NCBI RefSeq assembly: GCF_011516735.1
Contig: NZ_WOSX01000008.1
Coordinates: forward strand, 1-64,000
Direction: 5' to 3'
Length of the DNA: 64,000 nt
Source of the DNA: Acetobacter fallax
Lineage (GTDB): Bacteria > Pseudomonadota > Alphaproteobacteria > Acetobacterales > Acetobacteraceae
Positions 47,927-57,737 of this stretch are shown piece by piece (position 1 is the stretch's first letter; each line of letters begins with the position of its first letter). The position numbers and the translations under genes are program-made. The notes beneath the pieces are model-generated. The model saw only the letters and a program-made list of their open reading frames with translations, ran no database searches and was not told where the DNA came from.

Positions 47927-49300
47927 TTAGACACGAGCACGAATGAAAGAGACTAATTTATTTAAAACGCCAGCCGGACGTTCCTCCGCGAACTCAATGT
48001 CACCAAACGGACGCTCCGCCGACGCCGCCCAGGTCAGAAGACCCACCGTCGTCGCAAAACCTGCTGCCGCGCACTTCTCAGGAAGCCCGATCACACCGTT
48101 CGGACGCCCCAGCCGCACCGGACGATTCAGCACCCGCGCGGCAACCGACCCGACACCGTCCAGCATCGAAGCACCCCCCGTGAGAATCACGCGCCCCCCC
48201 GCCAGCCGGCCCAGCCCGGCACTGTCAAGACGATCCCTGACCAGCTCAAACGTTTCCTCAATGCGCGGCCGGATAATATCCCCCAGCATCGCACGCGGAA
48301 TCGCCTCGAAACTCGGCGTGTCACCGCCAGCCCGCTCAATCCGGATCGTCACACCGTCATCCGTTTCTCCCGAAAGATCCGCATGACCATGCATCGTCTT
48401 CAGGCGTTCGGCATTATCCGTAGATGTCCCCAGACCACGCGCAATATCCCGCGTAACATGCTCGCCACCAATGTTGATCTGCGCCGTATGCAGCAACTGC
48501 CCGTCAGCAAACACAGCCAGTGACGTCGTGCCGCCACCCATATCCACAACCGTCGTGCCCACAAGACGCTGATCCGCATCCGTCACCGCCAGACCGGAGG
48601 CGAGGGGAGCCGAGACCAGCGCATCAAGTTTCAGCTCCGCCCGACCCAGCAGGGAGTCCAGAGTCCGCAATGCCGTCGCCGAAGCATCAATCACATGCAG
48701 TCGCGCCCGCAACTGATCGCAAAGATGCCCGCGCGGGTCCGTCACGCCATCCGTTTCATCCACGGCGAAATCAAGCGGAAGCGTATGAATCACCGCGCGG
48801 CCCTCAGACTGCGCCTTCATCCGCCCTTCCGTGACAATCCGGCGAATATCCGCGTCCGTGATCTCACGCCCGCCAATTGGCCAGTGAACATTAAACAGCC
48901 GACTCTCCGGCTGCCCGCAGGAAAGATTGACAATCACCTTGTCCAGGGACCGTTCCGCCTCGCGCTCGGCATTGCCCACCACATGACGAATAATCGCTTC
49001 CGCCGCCTTCAGATCAACAACGGCCCCGCTCTTCACGCCGCTCGACCGCAGCCACCCGTGCCCGAGCACCCGCAGCATCCCGTTCGGCTCGCCCTTGCCA
49101 ATCAGACAGGTGATTTTCGTGGACCCGATGTCCAGCACGCCAACAACACCGTTCCGCCACACGCGCGGCTCCGGCCTGCTGTTCTCCGGCGGCTCATTCT
49201 GACTGCGCCCCATCAGGCGAAGGCGCCGCTCCCCGACAGACGCCGCAGCAGTTGTCGTCGAAAGTGACGAAGGAGATCCCGTGACAACCAGATCTTTCAT
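47927..49300 (-). CDS. ftsA: Cell-division protein FtsA
   Basis: This 457-residue actin-like ATPase anchors FtsZ to the membrane. Motifs are GVLDIGSTKITCLIG (phosphate 1), TTVVDMGGGTTSLAVFADG (phosphate 2) and VILTGGASMLDGVG (adenosine). The 1C domain with SRLFNVHWPI is present. The C-terminus KLVSFIRARV is the amphipathic membrane-binding helix. The N-terminus is about 50 residues longer than in E. coli and disordered. ATG 49300 overlaps the ftsQ stop (ATGA), which supports this start over the internal methionine at residue 30. Confidence 0.97.
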   Translation of the reverse strand: MKDLVVTGSPSSLSTTTAAASVGERRLRLMGRSQNEPPENSRPEPRVWRNGVVGVLDIGSTKITCLIGKGEPNGMLRVLGHGWLRSSGVKSGAVVDLKAAEAIIRHVVGNAEREAERSLDKVIVNLSCGQPESRLFNVHWPIGGREITDADIRRIVTEGRMKAQSEGRAVIHTLPLDFAVDETDGVTDPRGHLCDQLRARLHVIDASATALRTLDSLLGRAELKLDALVSAPLASGLAVTDADQRLVGTTVVDMGGGTTSLAVFADGQLLHTAQINIGGEHVTRDIARGLGTSTDNAERLKTMHGHADLSGETDDGVTIRIERAGGDTPSFEAIPRAMLGDIIRPRIEETFELVRDRLDSAGLGRLAGGRVILTGGASMLDGVGSVAARVLNRPVRLGRPNGVIGLPEKCAAAGFATTVGLLTWAASAERPFGDIEFAEERPAGVLNKLVSFIRARV

Positions 49301-50427
49301 GCCGGCATAACTCCTTCTTTCATTTCCGCACCCCCGTCCTGCTCCTGAGGTGTACCAGATCGCGACCGCTCGGGGGACGCATTCCCGTCACTCATGCCCT
49401 GATCACTGTTATGTGACCCGGCATGCCCGACCGGCCGCGCAACAGGCGCATCCGCGTGCGGCGCACCAGCATTTTCCCCGACATTCTTCGCGGCGGCGCC
49501 GCCCGCCGGAGCTCCGGTGACTGCCCCGGCCGCACCCGATCCCGCATCCTGCTTCTGATCGCTCGTCGCATCCGTATCGGACGCTCCCGGACGCTCCCGA
49601 ATGGTCATGCGATCCGGCAGACGAAGGTCAATGATCTCTACCGGACGGTCAAGCAGCCCAAACCGCTTCTGCAAAGAGGCAAGCCGGTTCAGCGCCGGAA
49701 CCTCTTCCGCCTCAGGAAGGTAAACGATCGTCCCGTCCTTCAGCGTGATCGTCCAGCGCCGGTCGCCAACCAGCGTCGCCGCCGTCATCCGCGAACTCAC
49801 ATCCGGAACCTTCGCGACCGCATCAAGCAAATCAGCCGCAGCATGATCCGCGCCCTCGCCAACCACGAGAGGTAGTTGCATGAACGCCCGCGCATCCTTG
49901 CCCGTCATGCCCTTATCGGGAACCGGATTGCCGTCATGATCAATCAGAACGAAACGCCCGTGATGCTGCCAGACCGCAAAAGGCGGACGTTCCACCAGCC
50001 TGACGACAATCAGACCGGAAAGATGCCGCTCAACGCTCGCGTGATCCACAAACGGCAGATCATCCAGCCGCTTCCGCGCCGCCGCCACATCAAACTCCAG
50101 CATCGGGTCGCCAACAGAAACTCCGAGTGCCGCCCTGATCGAATCAGGACTTGTAAGGTTCTGCCCCTCAACCCGGATCGCCGTCACCCTGAGCGGAATT
50201 TCCGCCACGATCTTCGAACGCAAAGGCGCAAGAACCGTCTGCACCCCATGTATTCTCAGAAAAATCGTGCCCCCCGCGACAAGAACAGCCACTCCCCCGA
50301 AAAACCGCAGTATATGTTTGTGCCGGCGCACAAACAGCATGAACCGGGACGGCCGATCCGCCCGGTTCGTCTGCCGGAAGCGATTGCCTCCGGGTGGCTC
50401 GTCACGAGGGGAGGGACCCCTGCTCAT
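49297..50427 (-). CDS. ftsQ: Cell-division protein FtsQ, with a long C-terminal extension
   Basis: This bitopic membrane protein of the divisome has about 376 residues. One membrane segment follows FMLFVRRHKHILRFFGG. The POTRA domain begins around LRVTAIRVEGQNLTSPDSIR and is followed by the beta domain with WQHHGRFVLIDHDGNPV. After IIDLRLPDRMTIRERPGA comes an unusual tail of about 95 residues rich in Gly, Ala, Asp, Ser and Pro that E. coli FtsQ lacks. The ATG at 50427 is preferred; a GTG at 50451 would overlap ddl but its Shine-Dalgarno is too close. It overlaps ftsA by four bases. Confidence 0.92.
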   Translation of the reverse strand: MSRGPSPRDEPPGGNRFRQTNRADRPSRFMLFVRRHKHILRFFGGVAVLVAGGTIFLRIHGVQTVLAPLRSKIVAEIPLRVTAIRVEGQNLTSPDSIRAALGVSVGDPMLEFDVAAARKRLDDLPFVDHASVERHLSGLIVVRLVERPPFAVWQHHGRFVLIDHDGNPVPDKGMTGKDARAFMQLPLVVGEGADHAAADLLDAVAKVPDVSSRMTAATLVGDRRWTITLKDGTIVYLPEAEEVPALNRLASLQKRFGLLDRPVEIIDLRLPDRMTIRERPGASDTDATSDQKQDAGSGAAGAVTGAPAGGAAAKNVGENAGAPHADAPVARPVGHAGSHNSDQGMSDGNASPERSRSGTPQEQDGGAEMKEGVMPA

Positions 50428-50437
50428 CAGCGCATTC

Positions 50438-51415
50438 TCATCGGCGCGCACGCTCCGCCCGGTTCAGCGCATCCCGCACCAGCCAGTCACAGAGTTCTTC
50501 GTAAGAAACTCCGCAATACGCCGCCTGCTCCGGAAGCAACGAAGTCGGCGTCATTCCCGGCTGCGTGTTGACCTCCAGCAAAATCAGCCGGCCCGGCCCG
50601 TCACCACACGCCGTGTCATCATACCGGAAATCGGACCGCGATGCCCCGGAACATCCCAGCGCCGCATGCGCTGCGACAGCAATCTCGCAGGCCTGCTCAA
50701 AGGCCTGCGGATGAATCTCCGCCGGCAGCGCATGACGGCTGCCACCCTCACCATATTTCGCGTCATAATCGTAGAAATCATGACCGCTCGCCGCATCCGG
50801 CGTGATGTCCGTCACCGTCAGCGCATGCGGACCCGCCGCACCGCCATCCAGAACGCCGACCGTAATCTCGCGCCCCGGAATGAACTCCTCCACAAGCGCC
50901 ACCGGCCCAAACCGCCACGAACCGACAATCCGCTCCCGCTGGTTCGATCCCTCGCGCACGATCGACACGCCAACCGACGATCCCTCATCCAGCGGCTTGA
51001 CGACATACGGCGCCGGCAACGGATCTCCCGCAGCCAGCTCGCTGATCGCAATCGTCCGGCCCTCAGCCACAGGCAATCCCGCCGCCAGAAACACAGCGCG
51101 GGACGCCGCTTTGTCCATCGCCGTCGCCGAAGCCCGGATGCCCGAATGCGTGTAAGGCAGGCCAAGCCATTCCAGCACGCCCTGAACCGCGCCATCTTCG
51201 CCAAACCGCCCGTGCAGCGCATTGAACACCACATCCGGCTTCTGGTCCGCCAGCCCGGCAACCAGTGCCCCCAGATCCCGCGTCACATCCAGCCCCTGCG
51301 CCTCGTGCCCCGCCGCCTGCAACGCCGCCACCACGCCGGCGCCGGAGGAAAGGCTGACCTCACGCTCCGCCGAAGCGCCACCCATCAGAACCGTCACACG
51401 CCGCGAAAAGCTCAT
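50438..51415 (-). CDS. ddl: D-alanine--D-alanine ligase
   Basis: This ATP-grasp ligase makes the D-Ala-D-Ala end of the peptidoglycan stem, in 325 residues. The N-terminal VTVLMGGASAEREVSLSSG is typical of Ddl. The middle is VVKPLDEGSSVGVSIVREG. The late segments are FSRR-type start, ALGCSGASRSDFRYDD and LLEVNTQPGMTPTSLLPEQA with metal ligands Glu and Asn. The ATG overlaps the murB stop (ATGA). DdlB-type location within dcw is usual. Confidence 0.96.
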   Translation of the reverse strand: MSFSRRVTVLMGGASAEREVSLSSGAGVVAALQAAGHEAQGLDVTRDLGALVAGLADQKPDVVFNALHGRFGEDGAVQGVLEWLGLPYTHSGIRASATAMDKAASRAVFLAAGLPVAEGRTIAISELAAGDPLPAPYVVKPLDEGSSVGVSIVREGSNQRERIVGSWRFGPVALVEEFIPGREITVGVLDGGAAGPHALTVTDITPDAASGHDFYDYDAKYGEGGSRHALPAEIHPQAFEQACEIAVAAHAALGCSGASRSDFRYDDTACGDGPGRLILLEVNTQPGMTPTSLLPEQAAYCGVSYEELCDWLVRDALNRAERARR

Positions 51416-52413
51416 CCCACCGGCTCCTCAATGCCATTCGCCCGCGCATCGGCAGCAGGCAGCCCGATCCGCTTGATTTCCCAGTGCAGAGTCACACCGG
51501 ATGTTTCCAGAACCCGCCGCCGCACCGTCTCGCCCAGCGTCTCAAGATCCGCCGCTGTCGCGCCACCCGTGTTGATCAGAAAGTTGCAGTGCTTCTCACT
51601 CACCTGCGCCCCGCCGACCATCAGCCCGCGACACCCTGCCGCATCGACAAGCTGCCAGGCTTTCATCTCAGAGACTTCCTTATCAGGATTGCGAAATGTC
51701 GATCCGCCCGTTCGTGCCCGGACCGGCTGCGAACCCTCCCGCGCCGCGCGAACCCCCGCAATGCGTTCCTTCACCGCAGCCGCATCCGCCGGCTCCGCGC
51801 GCAACCGCGCCCGCACCACAATCGCCCCGTCCGGCAAGGCCGAACGCCGATACCCGAACCGCAGCGCAGAGGCCGGAAGCCGCATCAGCGTCCCGTCGCG
51901 TGAAACGATCTCGGCCCAGTCCAGAACCGCCGCCATGTCCGAGCCATAAGCCCCGGCATTCATCCGCACAGCCCCGCCGATCGACCCCGGAATGCCCGCC
52001 AGAAACTCCAGCCCGCCAAGCCCCGCCGCCGCCGCCGTTTCCGCCACGGTCGCATCCAGCGCCGCACCGCCCGCAACAACCGCGTCCGGCTCCACCGCGA
52101 TCCCCGCAAACGGACCGCCGAGCCGGATCACCAGTCCCGGTATCCCGCCATCGCGGATAATCACATTCGAGCACGCCCCGAGCACCATCACCGGCAATTC
52201 CGGCGAAAACCGCTCCATCGCCACCGTCAGATCATCCACATCAGCCGGCTGAAACAGACACTCCGCCGGCCCGCCCACGCGAAACCAGCTGCGCGGACCA
52301 AGAGGCTGTTCCACCGAAACCCGCCCACGCACAGCGCCCGCCATCGCCGCCAGCGCCCGCCCCGGTAAAGCTCCGGACTCAGAACGCTCAACCCGGACGG
52401 ATGCCGGACTCAT
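51412..52413 (-). CDS. murB: UDP-N-acetylenolpyruvylglucosamine reductase
   Basis: This FAD enzyme of about 333 residues reduces the enolpyruvyl group to make UDP-MurNAc. FAD-binding elements are [17 protein letters not shown] [32 protein letters not shown] and [21 protein letters not shown]. The catalytic serine is in [10 protein letters not shown], and the glutamate in [11 protein letters not shown]. This is the type II MurB. The ATG at 52413 overlaps the murC stop (ATGA). A start three codons earlier at 52422 is also possible. Confidence 0.96.
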   Translation of the reverse strand: MSPASVRVERSESGALPGRALAAMAGAVRGRVSVEQPLGPRSWFRVGGPAECLFQPADVDDLTVAMERFSPELPVMVLGACSNVIIRDGGIPGLVIRLGGPFAGIAVEPDAVVAGGAALDATVAETAAAAGLGGLEFLAGIPGSIGGAVRMNAGAYGSDMAAVLDWAEIVSRDGTLMRLPASALRFGYRRSALPDGAIVVRARLRAEPADAAAVKERIAGVRAAREGSQPVRARTGGSTFRNPDKEVSEMKAWQLVDAAGCRGLMVGGAQVSEKHCNFLINTGGATAADLETLGETVRRRVLETSGVTLHWEIKRIGLPAADARANGIEEPVG

Positions 52414-53843
52414 GCCGCGCAACCAGCCTTCTGGCCAGACTGCAACGCCATCAGCTCACCCGGCAGCGTCTGCGCCCAGTTGGTGATCGTGCCCGCGCCC
52501 AGACACACCACATAGTCGCCCGGTTTCGCCATCGCATTGATCATCTCCGCCAGATGACCAGGCTCCGTCAGCGGCACTACAGACCGATGCCCGCGCTCGC
52601 GCAGCCCCTCAACCAGCCAGTCACGGTCCACGCCCTCAACCGGCGCCTCACCCGCCGCATACACATCCGCCACAATCACCGAGTCCGCGTCATTCATGCA
52701 GGTGCAGAAATCACTGAACAGCGTCTGAAGCCGCGAATACCGGTGCGGCTGCACCACCGCGATCACCTTGCGCGCCCCGGCCTGCCGCGCCGCCTTCAGC
52801 ACCGCCGCAATCTCCACCGGATGATGACCGTAATCGTCAATCACCGTCACGCCACCCGCTTCACCCGTCCGGGTAAAGCGCCGCTTCACGCCCTTGAACG
52901 CCGCCAGCCCTGAACGGATGGTCGCGTCGTCAATGTCCATTTCCGTCGCAACGGCAATCGCCGCCAGCGCGTTCTGAACATTGTGGTTGCCCAGCATCGG
53001 CAGCCGGAACGGTCCCGCCCTGCGCGTCCGCCGCCGCGTCCGGTCCGTGATCTGAACCTCAAACGTCGCGCCCAGCTTGTCCGTGATCACCTTCTCGGCC
53101 CGGACATCCGCCTGCGGCGAGAAGCCATAGGTCACGATCCGATGGTCCGAGAGACGCGGAATCATCTGCTGCACCGCCGGATGGTCGATGCACAGCACCG
53201 CAAACCCATAAAACGGCACGTTGGAGACGAACTGGTCATAAGCCGCCTCCATCGCCTCGCCCGAACCCCAGTGATCCAGATGCTCCGGGTCCATGTTAGT
53301 CACAACCGAAATCACCGACGGCAGACGCAGGAACGATCCGTCGCTCTCATCCGCCTCAACCACCATCCACTCGCCCTTGCCCATGCGCGTGTTGGTGCCA
53401 TACGCCTCGATGATCCCGCCGTTGATCACCGTCGGATCAAGCTTTCCGGCTTCAAGAACCGCCGCGATCAGGCTCGTCGTCGTCGTCTTGCCATGCGTGC
53501 CGCCAACCGCGACCGACCAGCGCAGACGCATCAGCTCCGCCAGCATCTCCGCACGCCGTACAACCGGGATCAGCCGGCTTCGCGCTGCCACCACTTCCGG
53601 ATTGTCGCGGCTCACCGCCGTCGAAATCACCACAACCTGCGCCGTGCCCAGATTCTCCGGGTCATGCCCGATCGAGACATGAATCCCTGCGGCCCGCAGC
53701 CGCCGGACATTCGCATTCTCGGACAGATCCGAACCCTGCACTTTATAGCCGAGAAGATGCAGCACCTCGGCAATACCCGACATGCCGATGCCGCCGATGC
53801 CGACGAAATGAATGGTGCCGATGGTCAGCGGCAAGGCTCTCAT
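52410..53843 (-). CDS. murC: UDP-N-acetylmuramate--L-alanine ligase
   Basis: This Mur ligase of 477 residues adds L-Ala to UDP-MurNAc. Its Rossmann-like N-terminal domain is [19 protein letters not shown]. The P-loop [20 protein letters not shown] follows. The Mur motifs are [26 protein letters not shown] and [15 protein letters not shown]. The C-terminal domain includes [20 protein letters not shown]. Its length is normal. The gap upstream to murG (148 bp) is the only real break in this part of the operon and contains a 24-bp tandem repeat. Confidence 0.97.
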   Translation of the reverse strand: MRALPLTIGTIHFVGIGGIGMSGIAEVLHLLGYKVQGSDLSENANVRRLRAAGIHVSIGHDPENLGTAQVVVISTAVSRDNPEVVAARSRLIPVVRRAEMLAELMRLRWSVAVGGTHGKTTTTSLIAAVLEAGKLDPTVINGGIIEAYGTNTRMGKGEWMVVEADESDGSFLRLPSVISVVTNMDPEHLDHWGSGEAMEAAYDQFVSNVPFYGFAVLCIDHPAVQQMIPRLSDHRIVTYGFSPQADVRAEKVITDKLGATFEVQITDRTRRRTRRAGPFRLPMLGNHNVQNALAAIAVATEMDIDDATIRSGLAAFKGVKRRFTRTGEAGGVTVIDDYGHHPVEIAAVLKAARQAGARKVIAVVQPHRYSRLQTLFSDFCTCMNDADSVIVADVYAAGEAPVEGVDRDWLVEGLRERGHRSVVPLTEPGHLAEMINAMAKPGDYVVCLGAGTITNWAQTLPGELMALQSGQKAGCAA

Positions 53844-53869
53844 GGGTGGACCTCCTGGGTCAGAACCGT

Positions 53870-53917
53870 CTTTCTGGACGAAAAAGATGAAAACTTTCTG
53901 GACGAAAAAGATGAAAA
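53870..53917. repeat. 24-bp perfect tandem duplication between murG and murC
   Basis: The unit CTTTCTGGACGAAAAAGATG+AAAA occurs at 53870-53893 and again, identical, at 53894-53917. It lies in the 148-bp non-coding gap between the murG stop and the murC start. It is probably a replication-slippage duplication. No gene or operator is obvious in it. Confidence 0.8.
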
Positions 53918-53991
53918 TGATGTGGCGGAAGGTCCGGTTTCAGGGCCTTTTTCCGGTCTGTTCCGGCGCCCCGATACGCGCCCCGGGCCGT

Positions 53992-55149
53992 TCAATGCAA
54001 GCTCCCGCGGGATAAAGACGCTTCGACAAGGTCCGCCAGTCGCTCCGCCGCATCCGGCCGCGCCAGCGCCGCGCCAGCGCCCGCCGCCGCCGCCAGCGTC
54101 CCAACATCCGTGAACAGCATCGCCAGCAGCGCCGACAGCGCATCCGCCGTAAACGCCTCCTGACGAATCAGCCATGCCGCCCCGACACCCTCCAGCGCCC
54201 GGGCATTCGCCGTCTGCTCGTCACTCGCCGCCATGGGAAACGGCACAAGCACCGAAGGTCGTCCCGCTACCTCAAGCTCCGCCACCGAAGAACCGCCGGC
54301 CCGCCCGATCACCAGATGAGCCTCCCGCATCAGCGACGCCACATTGGAGAAAAACGGTTCCAGCCGCGCCGCAATGCCATACGTCGCATAAGCCGTGCGA
54401 ACCCGCTCCAGATCCTCAGCCCGAACCTGCTGCGTCACACTCACCCGCTCGCGGATCGTCAGCGGCAACAGCGACAGCGCTTCAGGCACAACATCCGAAA
54501 ACACCCGCGCGCCAAGCGACCCGCCCCAGACCAGAAGCCGGATACCATCCGTCGGCGTGCCATCCTTCCCGTCCGCCTTCGGCGCGACATAGCCTTCACC
54601 CGCCAGCGCCGCGATCGCCGGACGCACCGGCATCCCCGTCAGTCGCACCCGCGCCCCGGACGGCAAACCCGCCACCTTCGCAAAAGACGTCGCAATCCCG
54701 TCCGCGAACCGCGCCAGAAACGCATTCGCCTTGCCGAGAACCGCATTCCCCTCATGCAGCACAATCGCCGGCCGTCCCGCACGCGACAGCAGCCGTGCTC
54801 CAAGCAGAGGGGGAACCGACGGATAGCCGCCAAACCCCACCACCGCCGATGGCCGGATCTTCGCCATGATCGCCCGCGCCTGCCGTGCGCCGCTCAGCAA
54901 CGCCAGACCACCCTTCAGCGCCCGCACCGGCCCTCGCCCGGCCACGCCAGCCCCCGGCAGAACAAACTGATCCGCCGTCGCAAACACGCCGCTCGTCCGC
55001 TTCCCGGCCCGCGCATCCGTCATCAGCGCCACGCGATACCCACGTGCCACCAGCGCATCCGCCAGGGCCTCCGCCGGAAAGAAATGTCCGCCCGTGCCAC
55101 CCGCCGCGATCACAACCGGACCAGCAGATTTCGTCACCACACCGCTCAT
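53992..55149 (-). CDS. murG: UDP-GlcNAc transferase MurG
   Basis: This peripheral GT28 glycosyltransferase of 385 residues forms lipid II from lipid I on the cytoplasmic face. The N-terminal G-loop is VIAAGGTGGHFFPAEALADAL. Others are VVGFGGYPSVPPLLGARLL, VWGGSLGARVFSDVVP and the UDP-binding VIGRAGGSSVAELEVAGRPS, then VPFPMAASDEQTANARAL. The ATG at 55149 overlaps the ftsW stop (ATGA), preferred over the start at 55164. Confidence 0.97.
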   Translation of the reverse strand: MSGVVTKSAGPVVIAAGGTGGHFFPAEALADALVARGYRVALMTDARAGKRTSGVFATADQFVLPGAGVAGRGPVRALKGGLALLSGARQARAIMAKIRPSAVVGFGGYPSVPPLLGARLLSRAGRPAIVLHEGNAVLGKANAFLARFADGIATSFAKVAGLPSGARVRLTGMPVRPAIAALAGEGYVAPKADGKDGTPTDGIRLLVWGGSLGARVFSDVVPEALSLLPLTIRERVSVTQQVRAEDLERVRTAYATYGIAARLEPFFSNVASLMREAHLVIGRAGGSSVAELEVAGRPSVLVPFPMAASDEQTANARALEGVGAAWLIRQEAFTADALSALLAMLFTDVGTLAAAAGAGAALARPDAAERLADLVEASLSRGSLH

Positions 55150-56312
55150 GCCGCCGCCTTCCATGTGCCCGCCGAACCCGGAAGCGACCTGCTCACACGG
55201 CTCTGCCCCACACGCTGCCGCGTCAGCGCCAGCACCATGCCAATCGTCAGCGCCACCGACATCGCCGAAGAGCCGCCATAGGAAATAAACGGCAGCGTCA
55301 TGCCCTTGGTCGGGATCAGATGCAGCGTGGACGCCATGTTCACAAACGCCTGCAACCCGAAACCCGTCACCAGACCCGCCGTCGCCAGCACCAGAAACGG
55401 ATCGTCCTCGCGCACCAGCCGCAGCAGCGTCCTCACTACAATCGTCGCGAACACCGCAATAATGAACATGCAGATCAGCAGCCCGTATTCCTCGCCCGCA
55501 ACGGCGAAGACAAAGTCGGCATGTGCGTCAGGAAGCAGATCCTTCACGCGCCCCTCGCCAGGCCCACGCCCCATCAGACCGCCATTGCCAAAAGCCCGCA
55601 GAGCCGTGTCGATCTGATAGTGATCACCCACATTCGGATGCAGAAACCGCTCAACCCGCGAATGAACATGCGGAAACAGAAAATACGCCGCGACAAACGC
55701 CGCCGCCATCAGCCCCACGCCACCCGCGACCAGAATGAGATTCAGCCCGTCCACAAAAAGCTGCGACATGAACACCGTCGTCACAACCGTCAGCATCCCG
55801 ATATCCGGCTGCGATTTCAGAAGAACGAGAATGACCGCGAAACAGCCAAGCGCCAGCAGCATCCCCGGAAAATACCGCATCACCCGCCGCTGCGCGAGCA
55901 GCCACGCCGTCAGTACTGCAAAACACGGCTTGAGAAACTCGGAGGGTTGCACAGACATCATCGGCAGCGCGATCCAGCGCCGTGCTCCCTTGATCTCAAT
56001 CCCATGCACCAGAGTCAGCGCCGTCGCCGCAATCGCAATCGCACTGCCAATAAACCCAAGCCGCACAACGCCCTTGCGCGAAAGCATCGACACGCCGATC
56101 ACAATCGCCCCGGCCAGCGACAGAAATACCACCTGCTTGAAAATGAACATGTTGCGTGACGCACCAATGCGCACCGCCACAGCCGGACTGGCCGCCAGCA
56201 TCAGAATGTAGCCAAACCCGATCAGAATTCCGACACAGGCCAGCGTCACATGGTCAACACTGCGCCACCACCGCCCGAGCGAAGAATTGTCGATGCGCGA
56301 AAGTCTGGCCAT
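55146..56312 (-). CDS. ftsW: Septal peptidoglycan polymerase FtsW (SEDS family)
   Basis: This 388-residue polytopic membrane protein has about ten transmembrane segments. It polymerises septal glycan strands with FtsI. Family motifs are ALPMMSVQPSEFLKPCFA, GYRGVG-like GNGGLMGRGPGEGRVKDLLP with the catalytic Asp, FAVAGEEYGLL and IPTKGMTLPFISYGGSS. The stop codon of murD overlaps its ATG by one base (TAATG). It precedes murG in the operon. Confidence 0.96.
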   Translation of the reverse strand: MARLSRIDNSSLGRWWRSVDHVTLACVGILIGFGYILMLAASPAVAVRIGASRNMFIFKQVVFLSLAGAIVIGVSMLSRKGVVRLGFIGSAIAIAATALTLVHGIEIKGARRWIALPMMSVQPSEFLKPCFAVLTAWLLAQRRVMRYFPGMLLALGCFAVILVLLKSQPDIGMLTVVTTVFMSQLFVDGLNLILVAGGVGLMAAAFVAAYFLFPHVHSRVERFLHPNVGDHYQIDTALRAFGNGGLMGRGPGEGRVKDLLPDAHADFVFAVAGEEYGLLICMFIIAVFATIVVRTLLRLVREDDPFLVLATAGLVTGFGLQAFVNMASTLHLIPTKGMTLPFISYGGSSAMSVALTIGMVLALTRQRVGQSRVSRSLPGSAGTWKAAA

Positions 56313-57724
56313 TATCCCGCCCGCTCCGATCCGTTCCGTGCCGCGTCCCGCAGCAGCTCTTCCGTCAGCGCCGCAAAACGCAGCCCCCGTGCCTCAAATC
56401 CTGAAAACTGATCGAAACTCGCACAGGCCGGCGAGAGCAGAACCACCTCCGCTCCCTGCGCCCGCGCTGCCCGATACGCCTCAGGCACCGCATGCTCCAG
56501 ATCACCGACGATGCTGTGCCGAACCCCATGCGCCGCCAGCGTCTCCGCCAGCTCGGGCGCATCCCGCCCGATCAGAAACGCTTCCGTAATCCGCAGGAAA
56601 TACGGCACAAGATCAGCGATCCCGCCCGCCTTCGCGATCCCGCCCGCAATCCACACGATCCGCCCGTAACAGCCCAGCGCCCGGGACGTCGCATCCGCGT
56701 TTGTCGCCTTGCTGTCATCGACAAACGCCACGCCATCCAGCTCAGCCACCAGCTTCTGCCGGTGCGCCAGCCCGCCAAATGACCCGATCCCGTCCGCAAG
56801 CACACCCCGCGCCACGCCAAGCTTCAGCGCCATCGCCAGTGCCGCACAGGCATTCTCGGCATTATGCGCCCCTGGCAACGCCGCCCCCGGACGCGCGACA
56901 ATCCCCTCCCGGTCCACAACCGCACCGCTCATGAGATGGAAATCCGCCGCCTCATCCACGCCGGAAACCGTCTGAACCGGCACCCCCCGCGCCGTAACAG
57001 ACGCCGCGATCTCCCGGCACCAGGAATCCCCGTTCCCGATCACCGCCAGATCATCCGCCCCCATCCGGTCGAAAATCCGCGTCTTCGCCGCCGCATACCC
57101 CACCATATCACCATGACGATCGAGATGATCCGGCGTCAGATTCAGCAGACACGCCACATCAAACCGCAGCGCGGAAAGCCGCTCCAGCATGTAGGACGAC
57201 ATCTCCAGCACATACACACCATCGTCAGGCAGCAACGGCAGCGACAGCGAGGCCGGCCCCAGATTGCCGCCCTCCGATACCTCAACCCCGCCACACCGCA
57301 GCAGATGCGCCAGCAGCGCCGTCGTCGTGGACTTCCCGTTCGTGCCGGTAATCCCCGCGAACCGCGCCTTCGAGCCCGCTTTCCGAACCGCCTGAAACAG
57401 CAGATCCGCATCGGACAGGATCGCAACCCCCGCCTCACGCGCCATCACCGCTACCGGATGCGCCACTGGCAGCACATGCGGAATCCCCGGCGACATCACC
57501 AGCGCATCCACACCCGCCAGGCTCTCCACCGGCGCCACCGTCAGCGACCCCGAAACCTCGCCAGCCTCCGTCAGCAGAGCCGCCCGCGCCGCCTCGCCAT
57601 CATCCCACGCCTGAACATCCGCGCCCATCGCCGCCAGCGCCCGCGCCGCCGGGGTGCCATTCCGTCCCAGACCGAGCACCACAAAGCGGTGTCCGGCAAA
57701 CAGATCAGGCGCGAATGTCAGCAT
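56312..57724 (-). CDS. murD: UDP-N-acetylmuramoylalanine--D-glutamate ligase
   Basis: This Mur ligase of 470 residues adds D-Glu. The N-terminal domain HRFVVLGLGRNGTPAARALA is followed by the P-loop FAGITGTNGKSTTTALLAHLL. Mur-family segments YVLEMSSYMLERL, NLTPDHLDRHGDM and HNAENACAALAMALK are present. FVDDSKATNADATSRALGCY and WIAGG follow. It sits 13 bp downstream of mraY and overlaps ftsW by one base. The start ATG 57724 fits the conserved N-terminus. Confidence 0.97.
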   Translation of the reverse strand: MLTFAPDLFAGHRFVVLGLGRNGTPAARALAAMGADVQAWDDGEAARAALLTEAGEVSGSLTVAPVESLAGVDALVMSPGIPHVLPVAHPVAVMAREAGVAILSDADLLFQAVRKAGSKARFAGITGTNGKSTTTALLAHLLRCGGVEVSEGGNLGPASLSLPLLPDDGVYVLEMSSYMLERLSALRFDVACLLNLTPDHLDRHGDMVGYAAAKTRIFDRMGADDLAVIGNGDSWCREIAASVTARGVPVQTVSGVDEAADFHLMSGAVVDREGIVARPGAALPGAHNAENACAALAMALKLGVARGVLADGIGSFGGLAHRQKLVAELDGVAFVDDSKATNADATSRALGCYGRIVWIAGGIAKAGGIADLVPYFLRITEAFLIGRDAPELAETLAAHGVRHSIVGDLEHAVPEAYRAARAQGAEVVLLSPACASFDQFSGFEARGLRFAALTEELLRDAARNGSERAG

Positions 57725-57737
57725 GAGCGCATCCCTT

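Noticed and set aside
46531..47946. 471-residue open frame antisense to ftsZ
   Set aside because: An Arg/His-rich shadow of ftsZ. The opposite strand encodes an unmistakable tubulin-like protein.
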